A DNA stretch of 64,000 nucleotides from Pedobacter zeae (GTDB lineage: Bacteria; Bacteroidota; Bacteroidia; Sphingobacteriales; Sphingobacteriaceae): assembly GCF_014196715.1 (NCBI RefSeq), contig NZ_JACIEF010000004.1:62001-126000 (forward strand). Direction: 5' to 3'. The stretch's first letter is position 1. Each line of letters begins with the position of its first letter. Position numbers and translations under genes: made by a program. Below are positions 1 to 8,128 of the stretch, one piece after another. Under the pieces are notes generated by a model. It was not told the origin of the DNA, did not search any database, and saw nothing but the letters and a program-made list of their open reading frames with translations.

Positions 1-1485
1 AACGTAAGCTAAAATTTGTTTAGAAGCGGTATTTAATTCAACACCTACTGCGTTTACGGCACTGATTACAGTATCATCAAGGCTAGCCTGTAATTTGTTC
101 TGATCAACGTCGTGTTGATACTGGCCAACACCAATTGATTTTGGATCGATTTTTACCAGCTCCGCTAAAGGATCCATTAATCGGCGACCAATAGATACCG
201 CACCACGAACGGTAATATCCTGTGTAGGGAACTCCTCGCGTGCTACTTCTGAGGCCGAATAAATCGAGGCCCCACTTTCATTAACCATTACAATAATGAT
301 GTTCGGTAAATTTAAACCCCTGACAAAAGCTTCGGTTTCCCGTCCGGCGGTTCCATTACCAATGGCAATGGCTTCGATATGGTATTTCTCGCAAAGCTGC
401 TGGATGGTGAATTCGGCATTCTTAACATTCCCCTGTCCGGTATGAGGATAAATGGTTGTGTTTTCTAACAATTGTCCTTGTTTATCCAGGCAAACTACTT
501 TACAGCCGGTACGGAAACCCGGGTCAATGGCCAGTACATTTTTTTGACCCATTGGTGCAGCCAACAACAGTTGACGTGCATTTTCAGCAAAAACACGGAT
601 GGCCTCTTCATCGGCTCTTTGTTTGGTGAAAACACGCAGTTCGGTTTCCATGGCAGGCTCCAGTAAACGTTTGTAACCGTCTTCTAAAGCCTGTTGCACT
701 TGTTTTGATGCTGCGTTATTGCCTGTAATAAACTGATTTTCAAGTAAAGCAATGGCATCTTCGGCAGGGGGAAGGGCATCTAAACGTAAAATCAATTCTT
801 TTTCGCCGCGGCGCATGGCCAGAACACGGTGCGAAGCTGCAGTTTTAACGGGCTCGTTCCATTCAAAGTAATCTTTGTATTTAATGCCTTCCTCTTCTTT
901 TCCTTTAATTACTTCAGATTTAAATTCGGCTTTTTCCTGGAAGTAAGTGCGCATTTTGGTCCGGACTTCGGCATTTTCCGAAATCATCTCAGCAATAATA
1001 TCCCTTGCCCCGGCTAAAGCTTCTTCCAAACTATTTACGCCTTTTTCGGCATCTATAAATTTATCTGCTTCGGTATCCAGGTCAAAATTACCCTGATCAA
1101 AAATTTGCAAAGCAAGTGGCTCCAAACCTTTTTCTTTGGCAACCGATGCACGTGTTTTGCGTTTAGGTTTGTAAGGCAGGTAAATATCTTCTAAAAGAGA
1201 AATGGTTTCGGCCTCGTTAATCTGTTGCTCCAATTCAGGGGTTAATTTGCCTAAATCGGTCATCGATTTTAAGATGGCCTCGCGGCGTTTATCCAGGTCG
1301 CGTAACTGTAAAACCCGGTCGCGTATGGCGGCTACTTCAACCTCATCTAAACTGCCGGTCAGTTCTTTACGGTAACGGGAAATAAAAGGTACTGTTGCAC
1401 CTTCATCTAGTAAATTTATAGTAGCAGTTACCTGCTTTTCTGCAACGTTTAACTCGGCTGCAATTATTTTATAGTGGGTTAACAT
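1..1485 (-). CDS. tex: Tex family transcription accessory protein (partial, C-terminus outside window)
   Basis: A long reverse-strand frame is open from the ATG at 1485 to the window edge, giving about 495 codons. The start reads MLTHYKIIAAELNV and continues into a segment with FISRYRKELTG, which is the Tex N-terminal helical region. A YqgF/RNase-H-like segment follows towards the window edge. In the family, helix-hairpin-helix motifs and an S1 RNA-binding domain come next, so those parts are outside the window. Tex is a cytoplasmic nucleic-acid-binding protein linked to transcription. The gene appears monocistronic in what is visible, and nothing regulatory stands out upstream. The family call is firm, but the exact role in this organism is not known. 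Confidence 0.93.
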   Translation of the reverse strand, partial: MLTHYKIIAAELNVAEKQVTATINLLDEGATVPFISRYRKELTGSLDEVEVAAIRDRVLQLRDLDKRREAILKSMTDLGKLTPELEQQINEAETISLLEDIYLPYKPKRKTRASVAKEKGLEPLALQIFDQGNFDLDTEADKFIDAEKGVNSLEEALAGARDIIAEMISENAEVRTKMRTYFQEKAEFKSEVIKGKEEEGIKYKDYFEWNEPVKTAASHRVLAMRRGEKELILRLDALPPAEDAIALLENQFITGNNAASKQVQQALEDGYKRLLEPAMETELRVFTKQRADEEAIRVFAENARQLLLAAPMGQKNVLAIDPGFRTGCKVVCLDKQGQLLENTTIYPHTGQGNVKNAEFTIQQLCEKYHIEAIAIGNGTAGRETEAFVRGLNLPNIIIVMVNESGASIYSASEVAREEFPTQDITVRGAVSIGRRLMDPLAELVKIDPKSIGVGQYQHDVDQNKLQASLDDTVISAVNAVGVELNTASKQILAYV

Positions 1486-1613
1486 ATCTAAAATTAAAAC
1501 GTCAAAGCTAGTTAGGATTTTTAGAAATTAAGGATTTTTCAAATCAAGTTTTCCACCGAAATGTGTGAGTAAATTTTGTAGAAAATTGAGGTAACAAGGC
1601 CTTAACAGCTGTT

Positions 1614-1985
1614 TTATTTCTTTTTTGATGCTTTCTGCAAGTCATGCTCAGCTTTAAATTTGGTTATTCTGGTAATCAGGTCTAAAGGCATGGGCTGATC
1701 TAATGGAAACTGCACTGCACCTTTGCTCCATTTATAACCACTAAATTCATCTTTAACGGCTTCGATACCCGAACCTGCCGGGTAAAAACCAATGTGTTTG
1801 GCATAACCGGCAAAGTAAACTAAAATACCTCTTTGCTTAAACGCAGGCATACCATAGCTGATAACTTCTTTAGCTTCAGGCACAGCCAGATGAATGGTTT
1901 CACGTATTTGTTGCAGCATTTTTTGGGTTGCTGCAGGAAAATTGGCGATGTATTGGTCGATGTTTTCCGGTTTTGACGGTTCCAT
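1614..1985 (-). CDS. DUF1801 / YdhG-like small protein
   Basis: This 123-residue protein begins MEPSKPENIDQYIANF and carries the family pattern of a helical N-terminus, a VISYGMPAFK segment near residues 42-51 and an IGFYP strand near residue 65. The single domain fills the whole protein, as is usual for DUF1801/YdhG proteins. Members are sometimes called iron chaperones because the fold resembles frataxin, but no biochemical role can be read from the sequence. The C-terminus is lysine-rich (KASKKK). It lies between tex and a pentapeptide-repeat gene, with no sign of an operon. Confidence 0.8.
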   Translation of the reverse strand: MEPSKPENIDQYIANFPAATQKMLQQIRETIHLAVPEAKEVISYGMPAFKQRGILVYFAGYAKHIGFYPAGSGIEAVKDEFSGYKWSKGAVQFPLDQPMPLDLITRITKFKAEHDLQKASKKK

Positions 1986-2028
1986 AAATTATCTTGTTAT
2001 GAAATTACAAAGATTCTCGGATAAATCA

Positions 2029-2598
2029 TTAACTGATTAGGATATCGTATTTGTGCAACAAACCCGCTAAACCCGATGGCGAGAATTTAGCTTTTTTTAT
2101 CCGGTTGTTATCGGGGTCGATTGAAAAATTAAAAGCTGTCCTGAAATCAGCTTTTTCTAACATCGTTCTGTCGAATGTAGCATTGAGTAAATCGCAATTT
2201 TCGAAAGTTGAGCCGGACAGGTCGGTTTCTGAAAAGTCGACCTCGTGAAGCTGCACATTTTTAAAGGTTGTTTTTTTTAATTTGAGTTTATAGAAAGAGC
2301 AATGATCCAGTTTTGAATTGCTAATGTTAAACGCCAAACCAAAATCATTACAATTTTCGAACCTTAGGCCCAGCATTTTGCAGTCGCTAAAGTCTATCCC
2401 GTTAAAAGTTGTTTTGTTAATATTGGCCAAACTCAGGTTGCAATGGCTAAACTGACAATCCAAAAACTTTACACTGCTTAAATCTGAACCTGAAAAATCG
2501 CAGTTGATAAATCTACAGTTTTCATATTCTGCTTTTGATAATGCACGTAGGGTATAATCGGCTTTTTCGAAGGTTTGATCGGCAATGTATTCTGGCAT
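2029..2598 (-). CDS. Pentapeptide-repeat protein (Qnr/MfpA-like fold)
   Basis: The 189 residues consist almost entirely of five-residue steps with a central F or L and small flanking residues, for example CRFINCDFSGSDLSS, CQFSHCNLSLANI and ADFRT near the C-terminus. This predicts a right-handed quadrilateral beta-helix. The length is close to MfpA and Qnr, which mimic DNA and protect gyrase. Other pentapeptide proteins do different things, so that function is only a possibility. Cysteines recur at the repeat corners, which is common in the family. The start ATG at 2598 is preceded by an A+T-rich stretch and no other in-frame ATG lies nearby. Confidence 0.8.
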   Translation of the reverse strand: MPEYIADQTFEKADYTLRALSKAEYENCRFINCDFSGSDLSSVKFLDCQFSHCNLSLANINKTTFNGIDFSDCKMLGLRFENCNDFGLAFNISNSKLDHCSFYKLKLKKTTFKNVQLHEVDFSETDLSGSTFENCDLLNATFDRTMLEKADFRTAFNFSIDPDNNRIKKAKFSPSGLAGLLHKYDILIS

Positions 2599-2683
2599 GA
2601 CATTTTGATATTGAGCGAAGTTATTGATAAAATTTATTTATTGCCGCATATAATGGCTTAGGGCCGTGTCCTTGGCAAAAGGT

Positions 2684-2716
2684 CAAAAAAAACCCCCCAA
2701 ATTATTGGAGGATTTT
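2684..2716 (-). terminator. Rho-independent terminator of pdhB
   Basis: Read on the reverse strand there is a 12-bp stem AAAATCCTCCAA / TTGGGGGGTTTT (G-T pairs included) with loop TAAT, running into a T-tract. It lies about 40 bp past the pdhB stop. Confidence 0.75.
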
Positions 2717-2754
2717 ATATCGAATGAAACACTGCGCTGTGTGCAGAATGACAT

Positions 2755-3741
2755 TTATTTTGTTGCGTACATTACTTCTTTTACCGCTTTAATTACACGC
2801 TCTGCGTTTGGTAAGCTTGCTGCAATTAAAGTTGGAGAGTATGGAAGCGGAACATCAGCACAAGTGATACGTAAAACTGGCGCATCTAAGTAATCGAATG
2901 CATTTCTTTGTACGTTGAAAGCAATTTCTGAAGAAATTGAAGCCAATGGCCAGGCTTCTTCTACCACGACTAAACGGTTTGTTTTCTTAACCGATTCGAT
3001 GATGGTTGCATAATCGATAGGACGAACAGAACGTAAATCGATTACTTCTACATTGATTCCCTCTTTGGTTAATTCTTCTACAGCAGGATTAACTACACGG
3101 GTTAACATTTTACCAAAAGTTACAATGGTTACATCGGTACCTTGTTTGGTGATGTTGGCCTTTCCTAATTCAATATAGTATTCTTCGGCAGGAACATCGC
3201 CTTTATCGCCGTACATTACCTCTGATTCCATAAAGATAACCGGATCAGGGTCAAGGATCGACTGTTTTAATAAACCTTTTGCATCATAAGGTGTAGCCGG
3301 AACGACTACTTTTAAACCTGGTGTATTGGCATACCAATTTTCGAAGTTTTGAGAGTGTTGTGCACCTAACTGGCCTGCGTTACCTGTTGGGCCACGGAAA
3401 ACCATAGGACATGAGAACTGACCTCCGCTCATTGATAAGATTTTAGCTGCTCCGTTGATGATCTGATCGATTGCAACTAAAGAGAAGTTAAATGTCATGA
3501 ACTCTACAATTGGAATAAGGCCTGCAGTTGCTGCACCAGTTGCAATACCAGCGAAACCTAATTCGGCAATCGGGGTATCGATAATACGTTTCGCACCAAA
3601 CTCGTCAAGCATACCCTGACTTACTTTGTATGCACCGTTATATTCTGCTACTTCTTCACCTAATAAAAAAACGCGGTCATCTTTACGCATTTCTTCGCTC
3701 ATGGCTTCGCGAAGTGCTTCTCTAAATTGGATTTCTCTCAT
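2755..3741 (-). CDS. pdhB: Pyruvate dehydrogenase E1 component, beta subunit
   Basis: The 328-residue protein starts MREIQFREALREAMSEEM and has the transketolase-like pyrimidine domain followed by the C-terminal transketolase domain. Typical segments are FLLGEEVAEYNGAYKVSQG (about 25-43), PIAELGFAGIATGAA, FRGPTGNAGQLGAQHSQ and VVVEEAWPLASISSEI. With the alpha subunit (not in this window) it forms the thiamine-diphosphate E1 heterotetramer that decarboxylates pyruvate and passes the acetyl group to lipoyl-E2. The length is normal for the family. It is transcribed alone here and ends at a good terminator. Branched-chain 2-oxoacid E1 beta is a close relative, but the PTGNAGQLGAQHSQ region fits PdhB best. 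Confidence 0.92.
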   Translation of the reverse strand: MREIQFREALREAMSEEMRKDDRVFLLGEEVAEYNGAYKVSQGMLDEFGAKRIIDTPIAELGFAGIATGAATAGLIPIVEFMTFNFSLVAIDQIINGAAKILSMSGGQFSCPMVFRGPTGNAGQLGAQHSQNFENWYANTPGLKVVVPATPYDAKGLLKQSILDPDPVIFMESEVMYGDKGDVPAEEYYIELGKANITKQGTDVTIVTFGKMLTRVVNPAVEELTKEGINVEVIDLRSVRPIDYATIIESVKKTNRLVVVEEAWPLASISSEIAFNVQRNAFDYLDAPVLRITCADVPLPYSPTLIAASLPNAERVIKAVKEVMYATK

Positions 3742-3938
3742 TGTAAATTTTTATAACGGGGGCAAATATAATTATTAATCGCTTTGAAACCAAAGGCTAA
3801 AATGCCTATGTTTTGTAATAATTGTGGGTGTTTAGGTTCCTTATTTCGAGCTTTTTCGGCTGTGTTTTTTGTTTATTCGTTTAAAAAAAGAAATATTATT
3901 GGGTAATTGTGTTTTTGTTAAGCTTTTTGTATCAAAGC

Positions 3939-4133
3939 TTAGGCTTTTTCCGAAATATCTTCTCCAAAATGGATGTTGCCGTTGTTGCCTAAAATAGAAA
4001 ACTGCCTCATGCCCCAGGGCATGTTTTTTAAATCCCGGTTGTCACAGCAAGTAAAATCCAATTTTCAGTAGAGAATTTTATGGTTTCTTCTGCTTTTAAG
4101 GGGGGCGAGAACCGCTGCTGCGGTTTTAAGCAT
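3939..4133 (-). pseudogene. Decayed VOC (glyoxalase/bleomycin-resistance) family gene remnant
   Basis: Reverse-strand reading from an ATG at 4133 gives MLKTAAAVLAPL, then after a one-base shift LKAEETIKFSTENW. That resembles the start of VOC proteins (ML-KTA-VLAVKDVE-TI-FYTE). In another frame it resumes as DNRDLKNMPWGMRQFSIL and ends NGNIHFGEDISEKA before a TAA at 3939-3941, which matches the C-terminal VOC strand motif (MPWGMR-F-I-D-NGN-I-FGE). The middle of the domain is missing and at least two frame breaks are present. It is a short, internally deleted relic between pdhB and the GNAT gene. The call rests on motif memory, not a search. Confidence 0.6.
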
Positions 4134-4153
4134 TTTAACTACATTACATTAAT

Positions 4154-4711
4154 TTAATGATTTGGATTCAATAATCCATAAATTTCACTGTCAAGAAACT
4201 GGCCCCTGAAATAATAATCCTGTTTAAAATGTGCTTCTTTTACAAAACCATGTTTGATCAGTATTTGTCTCGAAGCATCGTTTTCTACATTGATGTTTGC
4301 GCTAATGGTATGCAGGTTAACTTCTTCGAAGCCGAAATCGATCGATCGCTTCAGGGCTTCAGATATGATTCCCTGTCGCCAATAATCAGGGTGCAGCATG
4401 TAACCAATCTCTGCACGGTGATTGGCAAAGTCGGTACGCCAATATCCTACTGAGCCGATCATTTGCCCGGGATTATCTTTTAAGGCGATTACCCAGGCCA
4501 GGTTGTCGCCATTTTCATAGCCATTTCTGAAGCGGGAGATAAAATCTTTAATCTCGAAAATATCTTTTGGCCGTTCCCTATCGATATATTTCATTACCTT
4601 TTCGTTGGTGCGCAAGGCAAAAAGTGCTTCGGCATCAGCAAGATCGTGTTCGCGGAGGATTAAGCGTTCGGTTTCCAGTACAGGAAATTTTGTAAAATTT
4701 AAGGTTAGCAT
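4154..4711 (-). CDS. GNAT-family N-acetyltransferase (RimJ/RimL-like)
   Basis: From the ATG at 4711 (MLTLNFTKFPVLETERLILRE) this is a 185-residue single-domain acetyltransferase of the Acetyltransf_3 type. The N-terminal TERLILRE strand, the IGSVGYWRTDFANHRAEIGYML core, the WRQGIISEALKR acetyl-CoA-binding loop and NVENDASRQILIKHGFVKEA near the end are all typical. Members acetylate ribosomal-protein N-termini, small molecules or antibiotics, and the substrate cannot be told. An in-frame TTG at 4735 would add eight residues, but the ATG matches the usual family start. Confidence 0.88.
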   Translation of the reverse strand: MLTLNFTKFPVLETERLILREHDLADAEALFALRTNEKVMKYIDRERPKDIFEIKDFISRFRNGYENGDNLAWVIALKDNPGQMIGSVGYWRTDFANHRAEIGYMLHPDYWRQGIISEALKRSIDFGFEEVNLHTISANINVENDASRQILIKHGFVKEAHFKQDYYFRGQFLDSEIYGLLNPNH

Positions 4712-4849
4712 TTTTAAAGATAGGCTTAAAGACAAAATACCAGAACATAAATTAGTTTAGTTGAGAAAAATTATCTTTTTCTGACAGATGTTTTGAAATG
4801 ATGATGATATCAGTCTATTCTCTAAATATTGCTATTTTGGGCGAATAGG

Positions 4850-5041
4850 TAATGAATTAATGATTAAAAGAGCGCTACAACAAACCCTTGAAATATTGAA
4901 GAACAAGACAATAAAATAAACGCTTTTGAACTGAAATGGAATCCTAAAGTAAAAGTAAAGTTTCCAAGCACTTTTATCGAAAAGTATGCTCCTGAAGCAA
5001 CCCAAGTGATACATCGGGATAAATACTGGCAGTTTTTATAA
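4850..5041 (+). pseudogene. Remnant of an AAA/DUF4143-type ATPase gene (C-terminal end only)
   Basis: An open frame at 4892-5041 reads NIEEQDNKINAFELKWNPKV, then KVKFPSTFIEKYAP and VIHRDKYWQFL before a TAA. This is the characteristic end of Bacteroidota AAA_14/DUF4143 ATPases (EIDYIEE-DGKI-AFE-KWNPK-KVKFP--F--Y). Just upstream, in a shifted frame, GNELMIKRALQQTLEI resembles the preceding strand with a small deletion at the EIDYIEE motif. No start codon or upstream domain survives. It is a truncated, frameshifted relic between the GNAT gene and the AddB-like gene. Confidence 0.6.
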
Positions 5042-5096
5042 TATCAGAAACAGCTATGTAAGTAAAGTGAGGTTGGCTTAGCCTTTAGTTTTTATC

Positions 5097-7952
5097 TTAT
5101 TTCCCAAACAAAGTTTTATAAATAGAATATTTGTAATTATCCTCAACTGCACTGGCCACAAAGTAAGGCGCTTCGAAAAGTTCGGTCAGTTTTTTTCTTA
5201 ATTCAGCAAGAAACTCAGGCTTGATTTCTTCTAAATAAGCGCCAGATAAATTTTGCCTTCCAGATTTAAACCAAACGCCATCTATACTCATGGTTTTTAC
5301 CACATACAGATTCGGTTCTACAAAATTTTTACCCGAAAACTGCTCGTAAGCATAGGTATAGAGTAAGGTTTGAATCAGCGCTTTGTTGATGTGCTTGCCG
5401 TCTGAATTGAAGAGCTCGGGGATATCTTTAAAGGTTAACTTGTCGCTCCCGGTTTTGTAATCGATAATTTTGGTTATGCCATCTTTTACATCAACGCGAT
5501 CGATAAAGCCGAATATCTTCACGCTGGCTTCCTTTCCCTTTAAAGGGAAGCTGATTTCGGCCTCAACTTTTTGCTCAAGGCTAATGATTTGGAATGGTGT
5601 TTGGGTTTCATCCTGATTTAAAATAATGTTTACATAGGCATCAACTATGGATAAAATTACTTTTTGCATGCCTTTATATTCCATCACTGAATCGGGATTT
5701 TTGAACATCACGGCATTAAAGCCTTTTTGGATCAATGCAGGAATTTGTTTGCGTTTCTCCTTAATCCGCTCTGCGGTGATTTCAGCCGACCTTAAATCTT
5801 CGTAAAAATATTCCATCACTTTGTGTAAGATCGAACCGATTTCGTTGGCTTCTACCACTGCGCTTATTTCTTTAGGCTCTTTAATACCAGCAATATAATT
5901 GAAAAAGAAATCAATAGGATTGGATATGTATTGGGTAATTGCAGAAGGCGAAAGTACCTTTTTTTTATCGAGGTATTTTTGAAGCGTTTCCTGGATAAAG
6001 GCATTATTGGTCTTATCGATCTTTACCTCTTTAAACGCTTCGGTTTTTACTTCGAGATTAAGCTCATTGTAGCTGAAATCGAAACCGCTTTCGTACTCGA
6101 GTTGCTTTAAAATCCGGCTGGCTTCGCCGGAAGTATATTCGTCGGTTAAGCTGTTATAGACAAAATTGATATTTTTTGCCCGTTGTAATAGGCGATATAC
6201 CATGTAAGATGAAATGGCATCGAGGTTTTCGAGGACCGGAAGGCCATAAACACGGCGTATGGAATCAGGTATAAAGCTATTACCGATTGACGATTTTGGA
6301 ATAATACCTTCATTAAAACCTAAAATTATCACCTTGTCGAAATTTAAGTTCCGGGTTTCGAGTAACCCCATTACCTGGATGCCGTTGAGCGGTTCGCCCG
6401 AAAGTGGTACTGCAATGGTTTGCAGTGATTTTTGCACCAGGTAAATTACAAAAGGGATTTCTTCTTTACCGATGTGGTTGCTAAACGTATCGTGCAACCT
6501 GTTTAACTCCTGTATGGTTTTTACAAAAAGTTCAGCATCTATCTTCTTAAGTGTTTTAGCACCCGATAGCCGCATGAGCACGTAATCAAGTACATCCAAG
6601 AGGTTGGTGACTACATGTTGCGGATCGTCAATTTTTTTATAAAAAGTTTCAAACAGTCCGCTCTGACGCAATAAACGTTTATGATCGATCTCCACCTGGT
6701 TTTCCTCCAGCAGGGCAGTTAACACTTTATCACGCATTTTTTGTGTTAAACCGGTTAGAGGATGGGTTAAAAAGGCTTCTACATTTTTATAGCTTACTTT
6801 ATCGCGCTGTAAAATTTCCAGCTGGCTACCTAACCATAAATCAACCAGTCCAAAAATACTGGAGGTCGACAGGGCAAACCCCATGGTTACATTCAGGTCG
6901 ATTTCCTTGCCATTAATGTTCGTTGGGATGGTTTGCAGTGTTGGAATCAACAGGCTTTCATCAGCCAAAACCACTACGGTTTTCCCAACGGCTTCTGTTG
7001 ATGTATAATCTTCTTCCAGAATGTTATTGAGTATTTTGGCTTGTGCCGATTGTCCCTGAACTTTAAAAACGTTTACCTGGTGAGTAGAAGATTTCATCAG
7101 GCTCTCCTTTCCGGAAAATTCATTTTTCAATCCAAGCTGGTTGATATTTTTACGCAGAAACAAACCTGCCTCCTGCGAAACATCATCTAAATAATAGCTG
7201 TCGGCATCAAAATAAAACAATGCTTTGTCAGCTTCCTGCAGCTGGGTGAATATTTTAGCCTCGGCATTACTCAGGGCATTAAAACCGACGAAAATAATCT
7301 TCCCTTTATCAAAATTTGAGATAAACTCCTGATGATTGGTAATATCATCCGCCAGATAACGGTAAACCGAACCATTGGTTAAATAACCCTGTTCTTTTAG
7401 CTTCGTATGATAGCTATTGTAGAGCTTGGGCATCCGGCGCCACATTTTAATGAACAGTTCCTGCTGCTTTTTATGTTTTCCTTCCGAATAGGAAGTCCAG
7501 AACTGGGCAAGAAACCGGTATTGCTCGGGGCTTAAATAATCAAAGTCTTTATTGATCGTCGAAATATCTTCCAGGTCTCGGTATAATTTCTCAGCATCTA
7601 CAAGATCGGCATCAATCTGGTTAAAATCGCTTAGGATGATCTTGGCTAAAGGAAAAAACTTGTGACTTGATATATTTTCCAGTTTCTCTTCAGCCAGCAG
7701 TTGATTATAAATGCTGTGAAGGGTAAAAAACTGCAGGTAAAAATCGGCTATTTTATAACTGGTAGAACTGGCAAAGAATTCCTGTATGGTAAAAAATGAC
7801 GGGCTGAAAAATGGCTTGCCAATAATATCGGCAAAGTGTTTCTGCAAATAAGCTGATGGACGTTTATTGTTAAAAACAATGGCACAGTTTTCCAGCTGAT
7901 TGCCAAACCGGGCAACTAAATCTTCTGCAACTTCCTGTAAAAATGGTTTCAT
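5097..7952 (-). CDS. PD-(D/E)XK nuclease / inactive helicase-like protein (AddB-like)
   Basis: The 951-residue protein pairs with the UvrD-type helicase-nuclease encoded just upstream on the same strand (176 bp gap), as AddB pairs with AddA for double-strand-break end resection. The C-terminal third is a Cas4/RecB-type nuclease: SAITQYISNPIDFFFNYIAG, then GSILHKVMEYFY, then FGFIDRVDVKDG and KIIDYKTGS, where the D and K are catalytic. The N-terminal part keeps a helicase-like layout but shows no Walker A GxxxxGK[ST]. The cysteines that hold the iron-sulfur cluster in Bacillus AddB are not visible around ISNPIDFFF. It is therefore probably a scaffold plus nuclease. Function is inferred from the pairing. 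Confidence 0.82.
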   Translation of the reverse strand: MKPFLQEVAEDLVARFGNQLENCAIVFNNKRPSAYLQKHFADIIGKPFFSPSFFTIQEFFASSTSYKIADFYLQFFTLHSIYNQLLAEEKLENISSHKFFPLAKIILSDFNQIDADLVDAEKLYRDLEDISTINKDFDYLSPEQYRFLAQFWTSYSEGKHKKQQELFIKMWRRMPKLYNSYHTKLKEQGYLTNGSVYRYLADDITNHQEFISNFDKGKIIFVGFNALSNAEAKIFTQLQEADKALFYFDADSYYLDDVSQEAGLFLRKNINQLGLKNEFSGKESLMKSSTHQVNVFKVQGQSAQAKILNNILEEDYTSTEAVGKTVVVLADESLLIPTLQTIPTNINGKEIDLNVTMGFALSTSSIFGLVDLWLGSQLEILQRDKVSYKNVEAFLTHPLTGLTQKMRDKVLTALLEENQVEIDHKRLLRQSGLFETFYKKIDDPQHVVTNLLDVLDYVLMRLSGAKTLKKIDAELFVKTIQELNRLHDTFSNHIGKEEIPFVIYLVQKSLQTIAVPLSGEPLNGIQVMGLLETRNLNFDKVIILGFNEGIIPKSSIGNSFIPDSIRRVYGLPVLENLDAISSYMVYRLLQRAKNINFVYNSLTDEYTSGEASRILKQLEYESGFDFSYNELNLEVKTEAFKEVKIDKTNNAFIQETLQKYLDKKKVLSPSAITQYISNPIDFFFNYIAGIKEPKEISAVVEANEIGSILHKVMEYFYEDLRSAEITAERIKEKRKQIPALIQKGFNAVMFKNPDSVMEYKGMQKVILSIVDAYVNIILNQDETQTPFQIISLEQKVEAEISFPLKGKEASVKIFGFIDRVDVKDGITKIIDYKTGSDKLTFKDIPELFNSDGKHINKALIQTLLYTYAYEQFSGKNFVEPNLYVVKTMSIDGVWFKSGRQNLSGAYLEEIKPEFLAELRKKLTELFEAPYFVASAVEDNYKYSIYKTLFGK

Positions 7953-8128
7953 GTTAGGTTAAAGAATTAGATTTAATATAAAACATTATCCATTTTAAAT
8001 TCATACGGGATAGGTTCGGTGTTGCGTTTTGTTGATTATCAGCTGTTCGTGTATAGCAAATCTGTTCATTCAGATAAACTGCATAACATTGATCGGAATT
8101 ACCGTATAAATGATATCCTTTTTCCATA

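Noticed and set aside
2029..2598. Naming the pentapeptide protein Qnr or MfpA
   Set aside because: The fold is clear, but residues that define gyrase protection cannot be judged without alignment.
4832..5014. Reverse-strand 60-codon frame
   Set aside because: It is the antisense shadow of the DUF4143-type relic, whose plus-strand reading carries recognisable motifs.
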